64,000 nucleotides of DNA from Microbaculum sp051390635 (GTDB taxonomy: Bacteria; Pseudomonadota; Alphaproteobacteria; Rhizobiales; Tepidamorphaceae). Location: NCBI RefSeq assembly GCF_051390635.1, contig NZ_JBPODT010000001.1:992001-1056000 (forward strand). Reading direction: 5' to 3'. A model generated the notes under the pieces. It saw nothing but the letters and a program-made list of their open reading frames with translations, had not been told where the DNA came from and ran no database searches. Positions within the stretch are counted from its first letter, which is position 1. Each line of letters starts with the position of its first letter. Shown here piece after piece: positions 9,051 to 19,792 of the stretch. The position numbers were made by a program, and so were the translations under genes.

Positions 9051-10088
9051 ATGGCCCGCAGCAAAGATCCGCAGAAATTGGCAAGTCCGCAGGTCTACCT
9101 CTTGCGGATGCTGGTGTTTCTGATCATCGCCGGTTTCATCGGCGCGATCCTGTTTCCGCAGGTCTATACCGCCTTCATGTCGAATCCGGGCCTCAACGGC
9201 CTGATCATCGGCGTTCTGGCCATCGGCATCCTGATGGCGATCCGCCAGGTCTTCCGGCTTTTTCGCGAGGTTGCCTGGGTCAACGACTTCCGTCTCGCCG
9301 ATCCGGGTCTTGAGGTCTCCAAGCCGCCGGTGCTGCTGGCGCCGATGGCCTCCCTGCTGCGCGACAGGGTGGGCCGCATGGCGATTTCGGCGCAGACCAT
9401 GCGCTCGATCCTCGATTCGATCGCCATGCGTCTCGACGAATCCCGCGAGATGGCCCGCTACATGACCGGCCTGCTGGTCTTTCTCGGCCTGCTCGGCACC
9501 TTCTGGGGGCTGCTGCAGACGGTCAGCTCGGTCGCCGGCACCATTCAGTCGCTGAACATCGGCTCCGGCGATACCGGCGTCATCTTCGAGGATCTGAAAT
9601 CCGGCCTGCAGGCGCCCCTGTCCGGCATGGGAACGGCCTTTTCGTCCTCGTTGTTCGGCCTCGCCGGCTCGCTGATCCTGGGCTTTCTCGACCTGCAGGC
9701 GGGCCAGGCCCAGAACCGGTTCTACAACGACCTGGAGGACTGGCTGTCCTCGGTCACCGAGATCGCCGCGACCGAGGAGCGGCCGGCCGAGGTCGCACCG
9801 ATCGCGACCGCGGCGCCCGGTCCCGCGCCTCTGCCCGCGCCGGCGCCGGCGTTGATGACCGACGACATCCAGAAGTCCATCGACAGGCTCGCCCAGGTGA
9901 TGAGCGAGGGCGGTCCGAACCGCGCGGCGACCGCCGCCATGGCCGACCTCGCCGAGGGCATCCAGGGGCTCGTGCAGCACATGCGCTCCGAGCAGAAGAT
10001 GATCCGCGAATGGGTCGAGGCGCAGGCCGACCGCCAGAGCGAGATCCGCGACCTTCTCGCCCGCCTCGCCGACCGCGAGAGAGTGTAG
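9051..10088 (+). CDS. MotA/TolQ/ExbB-family proton channel subunit
   Basis: Inner-membrane protein of 345 residues. Hydrophobic segments lie near residues 18-38, 44-62 and around 135-155 and 200-220, and the MotA/TolQ-like core FLGLLGTFWGLLQTVSSVAG and LSGMGTAFSSSLFGLAGSLILG is clear. The C-terminal 100 residues are an Ala/Pro linker followed by an amphipathic helix. It is followed 11 bases on by an OmpA-domain partner, forming a stator-like pair that should use the proton gradient to exert force on the envelope. There is no flagellar context, so it is probably not a flagellar stator. ATG 9051, after GGGAG, is preferred to a start 36 bases upstream. Confidence 0.88.
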   Translation: MARSKDPQKLASPQVYLLRMLVFLIIAGFIGAILFPQVYTAFMSNPGLNGLIIGVLAIGILMAIRQVFRLFREVAWVNDFRLADPGLEVSKPPVLLAPMASLLRDRVGRMAISAQTMRSILDSIAMRLDESREMARYMTGLLVFLGLLGTFWGLLQTVSSVAGTIQSLNIGSGDTGVIFEDLKSGLQAPLSGMGTAFSSSLFGLAGSLILGFLDLQAGQAQNRFYNDLEDWLSSVTEIAATEERPAEVAPIATAAPGPAPLPAPAPALMTDDIQKSIDRLAQVMSEGGPNRAATAAMADLAEGIQGLVQHMRSEQKMIREWVEAQADRQSEIRDLLARLADRERV

Positions 10089-10099
10089 GAGTCCAAGCC

Positions 10100-11128
10100 A
10101 TGGCCCTGGTCCACGGCCGGCGCCGGCGCAGCCAGATCGACTACTGGCCGAGTTTCGTCGACGTTCTCACCAACGTCCTGCTCGTCTTCATCTTCCTGTT
10201 GTCGGTCTTCGCCCTGACCCAGTTCTTCCTCAGTCAGGAGATTTCCGGCCGCGACACCGTGCTCAACCGGCTGAACTCGCAGATCGCCGAGCTGACCGAG
10301 CTCCTGGCGCTGGAGCGGGCCGGCAAGCGCTCGCTGGAAGACCAGCTTTCCCTGCTGCAGTCCTCGCTGACGAACGCCGAGGCGGAACAGTCCCGGCTTC
10401 AGGGCATCCTCGACGCCCGCGCCGGCGATGCCGAGGCCGCCGGCGGACGGGTTTCGGAGCTGGCCATCGAACTCGACGAGGAAAAGCGCCTGAGCCAGCG
10501 CGCCCTCGCCCAGGTCGAGCTGCTGAATCAGCAGATTTCCGCCCTGCGCCGCCAGATCGCCGCGCTCGAGGATGCGCTGGAGGCCTCCGAGAGCCGGGAC
10601 CGGGAGAGCCAGACCAAGATCGCCGATCTCGGCCGCCGCCTGAACGTGGCCCTGGCCCAGAAGGTGCAGGAGCTGTCGCGTTATCGCTCCGACTTCTTCG
10701 GCCGCCTCCGCGAGATCCTGTCGCAGCGCTCCGACATCCGCGTCGTCGGCGACCGCTTCGTCTTCCAGTCCGAGGTGCTGTTCCCGACCGGCTCCGACCA
10801 GATCAACGCCGCCGGCCGGCAGGAACTCGACAAGCTGGCCGCCGCGATCCTCGAGCTCGAAGGGGAGATTCCCGCCGAGATCGCCTGGGTGCTGCGCGTC
10901 GACGGGCACACCGACGCCCGCCCGATCAACTCGCCGCGGTTCCAGTCCAACTGGGAACTCGCGTCGGCCCGCGCCATCGCGGTGGTGCGCTACCTGATCG
11001 AAAAGGGCGTCGATCCCCAGCACCTCGTCGCCGCCGGCTTCGCCGACAACTATCCGCTTGTCGAGGGCAGTACCGAGGAAGCCTACGCCGCCAACCGCCG
11101 CATCGAGCTCAAGCTCACCGAGCGCTGA
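10100..11128 (+). CDS. MotB/OmpA-domain peptidoglycan-binding partner
   Basis: A 342-residue protein with one N-terminal membrane helix (FVDVLTNVLLVFIFLLSVFAL). Its Asp in FVDVL matches the proton-carrying Asp of MotB. A long coiled coil follows (about residues 50-190), rich in Q, E, L and R, and then a C-terminal OmpA/Pal domain with DGHTDARPI and ANRRIELKL, which binds peptidoglycan. It therefore couples the neighbouring channel subunit to the cell wall. The ribosome site AGGAG overlaps the stop codon of the upstream gene, so translation is coupled. Its last 14 bases overlap the 3' end of the convergent ABC transporter gene. Confidence 0.88.
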   Translation: MALVHGRRRRSQIDYWPSFVDVLTNVLLVFIFLLSVFALTQFFLSQEISGRDTVLNRLNSQIAELTELLALERAGKRSLEDQLSLLQSSLTNAEAEQSRLQGILDARAGDAEAAGGRVSELAIELDEEKRLSQRALAQVELLNQQISALRRQIAALEDALEASESRDRESQTKIADLGRRLNVALAQKVQELSRYRSDFFGRLREILSQRSDIRVVGDRFVFQSEVLFPTGSDQINAAGRQELDKLAAAILELEGEIPAEIAWVLRVDGHTDARPINSPRFQSNWELASARAIAVVRYLIEKGVDPQHLVAAGFADNYPLVEGSTEEAYAANRRIELKLTER

Positions 11129-12986
11129 CCTCGCGCGCCGCGCGCCGTTCGGCGAGCGTGCCCTCGTCGGTATCGAACTGCAGCCGGGCGAGCCGCGCGT
11201 AGAGGCCACCGGTCTCGATCAGGCTGTGATGCGTGCCCTCCTCGACGATCCGCCCCTCCTCCATGACGAGGATACGATCGGCATTGAGCACGGTCGCCAG
11301 CCGGTGCGCGATGACCAGCGTCGTGCGTTCCTGCATCAGGTCGTCGAGCGCCATCTGCACCACCGTCTCGCTTTCCGCGTCGAGCGCCGAGGTCGCCTCG
11401 TCGAGCAGCAGGATCGGTGCGGCGCGCAGGATCGCCCGGGCGATCGCGATGCGCTGCCGCTGCCCGCCGGACAGTTTCACGCCGCGCTCGCCGACCATCG
11501 TGCGGTAGCCCTCCGGCATGGCGGTGACGAATTCCTCGACATGGGCGGCGACCGCGGCGGCGCGGATCTCGTCGTCGCTGGCGCCGGGCCGGCCATAGGC
11601 GATGTTGTCGGCGACGGTGCCGGCGAAGATCACGGTGTCCTGCGGCACCACGGCGATGCGCCGGCGCACCGCGCGCGGATCGGCCCGGTCGATCGCCACG
11701 CCGTCGACGCGGATGGTGCCGTCATTCGGGTCGTAGTGGCGCAGCAGCAGGTGGAACAGCGTGCTCTTGCCCGCGCCCGACGGACCGACGATGGCCACCG
11801 TCTCGCCCGGCGCCACGGCGAAGCTGACGTCGTGCAGCGCCCGGTCGTCGGCACGGGTCGGGTAGGCGAAGGAGACGTGCGCGAAGGCGACCTCGCCGCG
11901 CGGCGGCTCGGGCAGGGCTTCCGGGGCCTCCGGCGCGCGCACGGACGGCTCCCGGTCCCTCAGGTCGGCGAGCCGCTCGGCCGCGCCGGCGGCCGCCTGC
12001 ACCTCGCCCCATACCTGGCTGAGCTCGCCGAGCGCGCCAGCGGCGAACACCGCGTAGAGGACGAACTGGCCGAGCGTGCCCGGCGTCATGCGTCCGGCCA
12101 GCACGTCGTGCGCGCCGTACCAGAGCACGGCGACGACGCTGGCGAAGACCAGGAACAGGGCGACGAAGGTCAGCGTCGCCCGCATCTTGGTGGTGCCGCG
12201 GGCCGCGTCGAAGGATTCCTCGACGGCGGCGCGGAAGCGGGCGTCGGCCAGCTCCTCGTTGGTGAAGGCCTGCAGCGTGCGCACCGCGCCGATATTCTCC
12301 GAGGCGAAGGCGGTCGCGTCGGCAAGCGTGTCCTGGGCATCGCGCTGGCGCTTGCGCACCGCCCGGCCGAAGCCGACGAGCGGCAGCACGATCACCGGGA
12401 TCACGATCAGCACCATCATCGAAAGGCGCGGGCTGGTGACGACCATCAGCGTCGCCGCGCCGATGCCGAGCACCAGGTTTCTGAGCGCGATCGAGGCGCT
12501 CGCCCCGACGGCGGCCTTGATCTGGGTGGTATCGGCGGTCAGCCGCGAGACGATCTCGCCCGACTGGGCGGTGTCGAAGAAATCGGCCGACAGATCTATC
12601 ACCCGCCTGAACACGTCGGCGCGCACGTCGGCGACGATCCGCTCGCCCAGCCAGGTGACGAGGTAGTAGCGCGAGGCGCTGGCGGCGGCGAGCACCAGCA
12701 CCACGATGATCAGCATGCCGAAATACTGGTTCACCAGCGCCGTGTTCTCGGAATCGAAGCCGAAATCGATCATCCGCCGCACCGCCTGCGGCACGGCCAG
12801 CGTGGCGCCGGCCGCGGTGACGAGCGCGATCAGCGCCAGCACGACATGGACCCTGTAGCGCACCACATAGGGCGCCAGCATCCTGAGCGGGCCGAGCTTC
12901 TGCCGCGGGCGCCGGCCGTTCGCCGATCCATCCCCCGGCTGCGCGGTCTCCGCCCCAGCCTCGTTCGGCGCCTTCCTGCGGGCCAT
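11115..12986 (-). CDS. ABC exporter, fused membrane and ATPase domains
   Basis: A 623-residue half-transporter of the MsbA/LmrA type. The first about 50 residues are a charged leader (MARRKAPNEAGAETAQPGDG), and six membrane helices follow to about residue 345. The ATPase domain has Walker A GPSGAGKST, signature LSGGQRQRIAIARAIL and Walker B ILLLDEATSALD, with the H-loop in VIAHRL. It should work as a homodimer exporting a lipid or hydrophobic substrate; the substrate is unknown. It is transcribed convergently to the MotA/OmpA pair. AGGAC precedes the ATG at a suitable distance. Confidence 0.93.
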   Translation of the reverse strand: MARRKAPNEAGAETAQPGDGSANGRRPRQKLGPLRMLAPYVVRYRVHVVLALIALVTAAGATLAVPQAVRRMIDFGFDSENTALVNQYFGMLIIVVLVLAAASASRYYLVTWLGERIVADVRADVFRRVIDLSADFFDTAQSGEIVSRLTADTTQIKAAVGASASIALRNLVLGIGAATLMVVTSPRLSMMVLIVIPVIVLPLVGFGRAVRKRQRDAQDTLADATAFASENIGAVRTLQAFTNEELADARFRAAVEESFDAARGTTKMRATLTFVALFLVFASVVAVLWYGAHDVLAGRMTPGTLGQFVLYAVFAAGALGELSQVWGEVQAAAGAAERLADLRDREPSVRAPEAPEALPEPPRGEVAFAHVSFAYPTRADDRALHDVSFAVAPGETVAIVGPSGAGKSTLFHLLLRHYDPNDGTIRVDGVAIDRADPRAVRRRIAVVPQDTVIFAGTVADNIAYGRPGASDDEIRAAAVAAHVEEFVTAMPEGYRTMVGERGVKLSGGQRQRIAIARAILRAAPILLLDEATSALDAESETVVQMALDDLMQERTTLVIAHRLATVLNADRILVMEEGRIVEEGTHHSLIETGGLYARLARLQFDTDEGTLAERRAAREVSAR

Positions 12987-13271
12987 GTCGTTTTGTCCTG
13001 CTCAGATCACATCGAGACGCGGAAAATGCCCCAGACGGGCCTCCCCGGGCAACCCGCCCTTATGTCGCGGACGGACGGTCGGCCGGATTGCGCGCCCGTC
13101 TCGCCCAACGCGGGGGGCCGAACCGCGACGTCGGCACGCGCTTCCCCGGTCATCCCGCCCCGCCCGCTTGCCTCGCAGGCCCATCCGCGCTATAGGCAGC
13201 GCCGAATTCTCATTCCATCCGCGCACGCGATGCGGCGTTTTGAACGGCGCCGGCAAGAAGGTTTGAAAGCC

Positions 13272-13490
13272 ATGAAGAAAGACATCCATCCCGATTATCA
13301 CACCGTCAAGGTGGTGATGACCGACGGCACCGAGTACGAGACCCGCTCGACCTATGGCGAGGAAGGCGCGGTCATCAATCTCGACATCGACGTCAACACG
13401 CACCCGGCCTGGACCGGCGGCAGCCAGCATCTGCTCGATCGCGGCGGCCGCGTCTCCCGCTTCAAGAAGAAGTTCGAAGGCTTCATCTGA
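13272..13490 (+). CDS. rpmE: 50S ribosomal protein L31
   Basis: A 72-residue protein starting MKKDIHPDYHTV and ending RVSRFKKKFEGF, which is L31. It contains no Cys, so it lacks the zinc-binding residues of the Zn-type L31. ATG 13272 is the family start; the very long open frame that contains it begins in unrelated sequence. A strong Rho-independent terminator follows 18 bases after the stop codon. Confidence 0.97.
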   Translation: MKKDIHPDYHTVKVVMTDGTEYETRSTYGEEGAVINLDIDVNTHPAWTGGSQHLLDRGGRVSRFKKKFEGFI

Positions 13491-13507
13491 GGCGCTTCGG
13501 CTTCCGA

Positions 13508-13543
13508 ATAAAAAAGCCCCCGGCCTCGGTCGGGGGCTTTTTG
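13508..13543 (+). terminator. Rho-independent terminator of rpmE
   Basis: A perfect GC stem AAAAGCCCCCG...CGGGGGCTTTTT with loop GCCTCGGT, followed by a T run. The A run on the other side means it could also stop transcription of rcdA from the opposite strand. Confidence 0.9.
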
Positions 13544-13561
13544 TTTCGGCGAACGTCTGTA

Positions 13562-14110
13562 TCAGCCTTCGCTTCCGCCAAACGCCGAGCGGACGCGATC
13601 GAGCTGCGAGAACACCGGGTTTGCCGCGCGCGCATCGTCCGCGCGCAGCTGGCCGCGCAGCTGCCGGTCGAGATGACGCACGCGCGCCTGCAGCCGCAGG
13701 CTTCGCGCGATCAGGTCCTGAAGGCCCTCCGGCAGTTCGTCGAACCCGGCCGAACGCTCGCGGTCTTCCGGATGCTCCAGGCGAACCTTGCCCTTCTCCT
13801 CCGAGGCCTGCTTGTCCGACATCTCGCCTTCGTTGACGGCGCGCTGGAGCAGCAGCCACGAGGCCATCTGCATCAGCCGGGTGGTCAGTTTCATGCTTTC
13901 CGTCGCATAGGCCAGCCCGCCCAGGCGGCTCAGCGTGCGCGACTCCGTGCGGCCGGGACCGTCGAGATAGTCGGCGGTCTCCTCGAGCAGCGCCATGCCC
14001 TCGCGAAACAGAGTCATGAAATTTCCGGAGCCGGCCATCCGCTCGGCGAAATTGACCGGATCGAGCCTAGGGTCCGACGCTTCGCGCACGTCTGTCTTGT
14101 CGTTTCTCAT
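13562..14110 (-). CDS. rcdA: RcdA-like cell-cycle adaptor (DUF1465)
   Basis: A 182-residue DUF1465 protein. In Caulobacter crescentus RcdA helps deliver the cell-cycle regulator CtrA to the ClpXP protease. The conserved stretches FREGMALLEETADYLDGPGR and YATESMKLTTRLMQMASWLLLQRAV are present, as is a Lys/Glu-rich segment and a C-terminal low-complexity tail. ATG 14110 gives the family-like MRNDKTDV; a start 42 bases upstream is possible but adds a basic leader. The terminator of rpmE lies between the two convergent genes. Function in this organism is inferred from the family. Confidence 0.85.
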   Translation of the reverse strand: MRNDKTDVREASDPRLDPVNFAERMAGSGNFMTLFREGMALLEETADYLDGPGRTESRTLSRLGGLAYATESMKLTTRLMQMASWLLLQRAVNEGEMSDKQASEEKGKVRLEHPEDRERSAGFDELPEGLQDLIARSLRLQARVRHLDRQLRGQLRADDARAANPVFSQLDRVRSAFGGSEG

Positions 14111-14451
14111 AACCTGTCCCTGTCGTCTCGTTTTGACCGATCTCGCGTGCAATTCGACACGAATTTGTGTCGAAACGACACGATCCGGCCGCCCATACGG
14201 TCAAATTTGCATCTTCGATGCCAGTTGCCGATGGGAGACGGCGTCGCATTGTGTCCCCGAGTCACCGCGATCATCGCGATTGCCGGGGCCCGGCGCAACG
14301 GACAAAAGAAAAGAGCCGCTGGGAAAGCGGCTCAGTTGGTTAACAGGGAGGCGTCAAACAGAGTGGACAGGAGCCACTCGAGATCCAGAAGACTGGATGC
14401 CTCATAGTTAACCTGTAGGACCTAACGAATGGTTAACCGATATACTTTTCT
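14111..14451. other. Intergenic region with three GTTAAC palindromes
   Basis: Between rcdA and the DUF1192 gene, both on the minus strand. It holds the rcdA promoter region and the terminator of the upstream gene. Three copies of GTTAAC occur at about 14340, 14406 and 14431. No coding frame looks real; an ORF-sized stretch on the plus strand has no family match that I recognise. Confidence 0.5.
14313..14333 (-). terminator. Terminator downstream of the DUF1192 gene
   Basis: GAGCCGCT and AGCGGCTC pair around GGGAA. On the minus strand the stem is followed by CTTTTCTTTTG, so it stops transcripts coming from 14452-14643, about 120 bases after that gene. Confidence 0.75.
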
Positions 14452-14643
14452 TCAAGATTTAGAGAAAAAGTTCTCGGCCGCATCGCGTGTCGAACCCTTC
14501 TTCTTGATGTCGGCTTCCAACCGCGTGATCTCGTTCTTCAGCAAGGAGATTCTCTCCTCGAGTTCCGCCACCGAAAGCGCCGAAAGGTCCATCCCGATCT
14601 CGTGCGCCGCAATCTTTTTCGGCCGGTCATCATCCCCGAACAT
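14452..14643 (-). CDS. DUF1192 family small protein
   Basis: A 63-residue protein, MFGDDDRPKKIAAHEIGMDL at the start, with the family-typical SVAELEERISLLKNEITRLEADI helix, which is a likely coiled coil. DUF1192 is an alphaproteobacterial family of unknown function. The gene is divergent from the quinone oxidoreductase (112 bases apart). Confidence 0.88.
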   Translation of the reverse strand: MFGDDDRPKKIAAHEIGMDLSALSVAELEERISLLKNEITRLEADIKKKGSTRDAAENFFSKS

Positions 14644-14755
14644 GGTGCGCCCTTCCTTGCAATCGCTATCCGGCCTTTAACTCTACGGAGCCCGCCATTG
14701 TCACGGAAGGCCTGCCCCGGTATTCGAGAAACGACGTTAACGAAAGGGCCCGCGG

Positions 14756-15769
14756 ATGACCGAGTTACCCACAACTTTGCCCACCACGATGACGGCCATC
14801 GAGATCAGCCAGCCGGGCGGACCCGAGGTGCTGGTCCCCGCCGAAAGGCCAGTGCCCGCCGCCGGCGAAGGAGAGGTCCTGGTCCGGGTGTCGGCGGCCG
14901 GCGTGAACCGGCCCGACGTGCTGCAGCGACTCGGCGGCTATGCGCCGCCGGCAGGCGCCTCCGATATTCCCGGCCTGGAGATCGCCGGCACCGTCGTCGC
15001 GGCCGGTCCAGGCACCAGCCGCTTCCAGCCCGGCGACACGGTCTGCGCCCTCGTTGCCGGCGGCGGCTACGCGGAATACTGCACGGTCCACGAGACCAAC
15101 GCCCTGCCCCTGCCCGCCGGCCTCCCGGTCAGCGAGGCGGCCGCGATTCCCGAGACCTTCTTCACCGTGTGGACCAACGTCTTCGATCGCGGCGCCCTGC
15201 AGCCCGGCGAGACGCTGCTCATCCACGGCGGTGCCAGCGGCATCGGCACGACCGCGATCCAGCTCGGCAAGGCGTTCGGCGCGACCGTGTTCGTCACGGC
15301 CGGCACCCCGGAGAAATGCAGGGCCTGCGAGGAACTCGGCGCCGATCTCGCCATCGACTACAAGTCCGCCGATTTCGTCGAGGTGGTGAAGAAAGCTACG
15401 GACAAACGCGGCGTCGACGTGATCCTCGACATGGTCGGCGGCGACTACGTGCCGCGCAACTACCAGGCCGCCGCCGAGGAAGGCCGCATCGTCCAGATCG
15501 CCTTCCTGCACGGCTACAAGGCCGAGATCGACCTCAATCCACTGATGCGCAAGCGGCTGACCCATACCGGCTCGACCCTGCGCCCGCGCCCGGTCGCCTT
15601 CAAGGCGCAGATCGCCCGCGCGCTGGAAGAAAAGGTCTGGCCGCTGATCGCCGCCGGCAAGGTGAAACCGGTGATGGATTCCCGCTTCCCGCTGACACGG
15701 GCCGGCGAAGCCCACGCCCGCATCGATGCCGACCATACCGGCAAGATCGTGCTGGAAACCGGGCTTTAA
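14756..15769 (+). CDS. NAD(P)H quinone oxidoreductase, zinc-free MDR family
   Basis: A 337-residue medium-chain reductase/dehydrogenase. The N-terminal GroES-like part reads VLVRVSAAGVNRPDVLQRLG; the nucleotide fold has HGGASGIGTTAIQL. The Cys/His zinc ligands of alcohol dehydrogenases are absent, and the organisation is that of QOR/PIG3-type enzymes that reduce quinones or enals. An internal ATG at 14789 is an alternative start; 14756 is preceded by AAAGGG. It may be co-transcribed with no neighbour; trcR starts 220 bases downstream after a REP-like hairpin. Confidence 0.9.
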   Translation: MTELPTTLPTTMTAIEISQPGGPEVLVPAERPVPAAGEGEVLVRVSAAGVNRPDVLQRLGGYAPPAGASDIPGLEIAGTVVAAGPGTSRFQPGDTVCALVAGGGYAEYCTVHETNALPLPAGLPVSEAAAIPETFFTVWTNVFDRGALQPGETLLIHGGASGIGTTAIQLGKAFGATVFVTAGTPEKCRACEELGADLAIDYKSADFVEVVKKATDKRGVDVILDMVGGDYVPRNYQAAAEEGRIVQIAFLHGYKAEIDLNPLMRKRLTHTGSTLRPRPVAFKAQIARALEEKVWPLIAAGKVKPVMDSRFPLTRAGEAHARIDADHTGKIVLETGL

Positions 15770-15811
15770 GATTTAGGGATCGCCGTGAAAACGGCCAATC
15801 CGCATCATTTT

Positions 15812-15834
15812 GCCTCTCCCCGCCGGGGAGAGGC
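15812..15834. repeat. REP-like perfect hairpin
   Basis: GCCTCTCCCC and GGGGAGAGGC pair around GCC. Hairpins of this CCTCTCCCC type are common between genes in Hyphomicrobiales. Without a T run it is a weak terminator candidate. Confidence 0.6.
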
Positions 15835-15989
15835 GACCAGGGCTCACCGGCCACGGAATTCCCGGAGGCCGGCCCTGTTTTCACCGTTTGCGTCGAAACG
15901 CGAACGCGCCTATATAACGTCATCCCCGTGACACTTCGAATTCGACCGGGGCGCCCCGCCGGAGGCGGTGGCGCGCAAGGGAGAAGCTT

Positions 15990-16688
15990 ATGTCAAATAC
16001 TCTTTTGATGCCCAAGGCGACCGCCATCTGGCTGGTCGACAACACCTCGCTCTCTTTCCGCCAGATCGCAGAGTTCTGCGCGCTGCACGAGCTTGAGGTG
16101 AACGCCATCGCCGACGGCGAGGCCGCGCAAGGGATTAAGGGCGTCGACCCGGTCCTGACCGGTCAGCTGACCCGCGAGGAGATCGATCGCTGCCAGAAGG
16201 ATTCCTCGGCCAAGCTCAAGCTCGCCGAGCCGAAGGTGCGGATTCCGGTCACCAAGAAGCGCAAGGGACCGCGCTACACGCCGGTGTCGCGTCGCCAGGA
16301 CCGTCCGAACGCGATCCTTTGGCTGGTGCGCAACCATCCCGAACTCAAGGACGCGGCGATCATGCGCCTCGTCGGCACCACCAAGGCGACGATCAACTCG
16401 ATCCGCGAGCGCACCCACTGGAACGCGACGAACCTGCAGCCGATGGACCCGGTGACGCTCGGCCTGTGCTCCCAGATCGACCTCGACATGGAGGTCCAGT
16501 CCGCGGCCAAGTACCGTCCGCCGGAGGAAGCCGAGGGCATGCGCCTGCTCACCCCGGAGGAGAGTGTCGGCTTTGGCCACGGAGACGAAGACACCGCGGA
16601 ATCGGAGGAGAGCGACGAGCTCGACGCCGATGCGGTGTTCGCCAAGCTGCGTTCGATGAAGGGCGAGGAAACGCCCTCCGAGGACTAA
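15990..16688 (+). CDS. trcR: TrcR-like cell-cycle transcriptional regulator (DUF1013)
   Basis: A 232-residue DUF1013 protein, MSNTLLMPKATAIWLVDNTS at the start, with a Lys-rich middle (PVTKKRKGPRYTPVSRRQDRPNAILWL) and a short helix-turn-helix-like segment (AIMRLVGTTKATINSIRERTHW) and an acidic C-terminus (ESEESDELDADAVF). TrcR is annotated as a cell-cycle regulator in rhizobia. GGGAG precedes the ATG. It is 2 kb from rcdA, so two CtrA-network genes lie close together. Confidence 0.88.
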   Translation: MSNTLLMPKATAIWLVDNTSLSFRQIAEFCALHELEVNAIADGEAAQGIKGVDPVLTGQLTREEIDRCQKDSSAKLKLAEPKVRIPVTKKRKGPRYTPVSRRQDRPNAILWLVRNHPELKDAAIMRLVGTTKATINSIRERTHWNATNLQPMDPVTLGLCSQIDLDMEVQSAAKYRPPEEAEGMRLLTPEESVGFGHGDEDTAESEESDELDADAVFAKLRSMKGEETPSED

Positions 16689-16848
16689 AAGAAGTCCGCT
16701 TTCGCCTCAATGGCCGACTGACCGAACGGGAGACACCCGTCGGCCACTCGATCCGATGGCAGTGCGGCCCGATGGCGGCACGGCCCGACGACGTAGACGG
16801 CCGGATCGATGACCTCGGTCCGCTCCGGCCCTCGATCCGCCCCGGCCC

Positions 16849-18762
<1,914 letters not shown>

Positions 18763-18923
18763 CGGGCGCTCCCTATCCTTTATCTCAAGTGTTTTTACAG
18801 ACCGTCGCGCGATTGTGTCCTTGTGCCAGCGCAATGCAAGCCCCGGCCGTCGTGCGACTTTCGTCTCGGGCGAACCCGGTCTAAAAGCGCCGGGGCCCTC
18901 TCGCGGCGGAACCGGCATTTTCG

Positions 18924-19688
18924 ATGATAACCGATCCTCTCTTCTATCTCGTCGCGGTGCCCGGCGTCCTGCTCACCGGCATGTCCAAGGGCGGCTTCGG
19001 CGGCGCGCTCGGCATGCTGGCGGTGCCGCTGATGGCGCTCGTCATATCGCCCGTGCAGGCCGCCGCCATCATGCTGCCGATCCTGATTGCGATGGATGTC
19101 GTCGGCCTGATCGCCTGGCGCGGCATCTTCGACGGGCGCGCGATCCGGATCGTCCTTCCCGCCGCGATGGTCGGCATCGCCGTCGGCTGGGCGACGGCGA
19201 CCTGGGTCACGGAAGCCCACGTAAGGCTGATCGTCGGCGTCGTCGCCATCGTCTTCACGGTCGACTACGCGCTCGGCGGGGCGAAACGCCTGAGCCCCAA
19301 GCCGCACAACCGGCTGAAGGGCAGCATCTGGGGCGCGGTGGCGGGCTTCACCTCCTTCGTCAGCCATGCCGGCGGCCCGCCTTTCCAGATGTACATGCTG
19401 CCGCTCAGGCTCGACCCGAAGGTCTTCGCCGGCACCGCCATCATCTGTTTCTCCGTCATCAACGCGGCAAAGGTCGTGCCCTATTTCCTGCTCGGCCAGT
19501 TCTCGACCGCCAACCTGTCGACCTCCGCCGTCCTGCTGCCGCTGGCCCCGCTGGCCACGCTTCTCGGCGTCTTCCTGGTCAGGCGCTTCCGCACCGACGC
19601 GTTCTACCGCGTCATCTATGCCGCCCTGTTCCTGATCGGGCTGAAACTGACTTGGGACGGCGCCGTGGGGATCCTCTGGCCGGCGTGA
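18924..19688 (+). CDS. TauE/SafE family sulfite exporter
   Basis: A 254-residue membrane protein of the TauE/SafE family, predicted to export sulfite or organosulfonates. It has about eight hydrophobic segments and the two family motifs PGVLLTGMSKGGFGGALGM near residue 11 and AVAGFTSFVSHAGGPPFQMYML near the middle. The substrate cannot be told. It starts at the usual MITDPLFYLV, divergent from prpE (161 bases between). Confidence 0.9.
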   Translation: MITDPLFYLVAVPGVLLTGMSKGGFGGALGMLAVPLMALVISPVQAAAIMLPILIAMDVVGLIAWRGIFDGRAIRIVLPAAMVGIAVGWATATWVTEAHVRLIVGVVAIVFTVDYALGGAKRLSPKPHNRLKGSIWGAVAGFTSFVSHAGGPPFQMYMLPLRLDPKVFAGTAIICFSVINAAKVVPYFLLGQFSTANLSTSAVLLPLAPLATLLGVFLVRRFRTDAFYRVIYAALFLIGLKLTWDGAVGILWPA

Positions 19689-19792
19689 TCGGTCCGCGCC
19701 GACGAATTGCCTCCCCCCGGCGTCCGCGCTAGCGTCTTTGCGAAATCGGCGTAAAACCGGTGGGACGACACAACCGCGTTTGGAGAAACAGC

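Noticed and set aside
9051..11128. Zorya phage-defence system
   Set aside because: Only the two motor-like subunits are present; no ZorC, ZorD or ZorE genes are next to them, and the neighbours are housekeeping genes.
11058..13490. An 810-codon plus-strand frame that ends in L31
   Set aside because: All but the last 72 codons are antisense to the ABC exporter. The L31 start at 13272 has the family N-terminus.
14429..14680. Plus-strand 83-codon frame across the DUF1192 gene
   Set aside because: It overlaps the DUF1192 gene on the other strand and its translation has no recognisable pattern.
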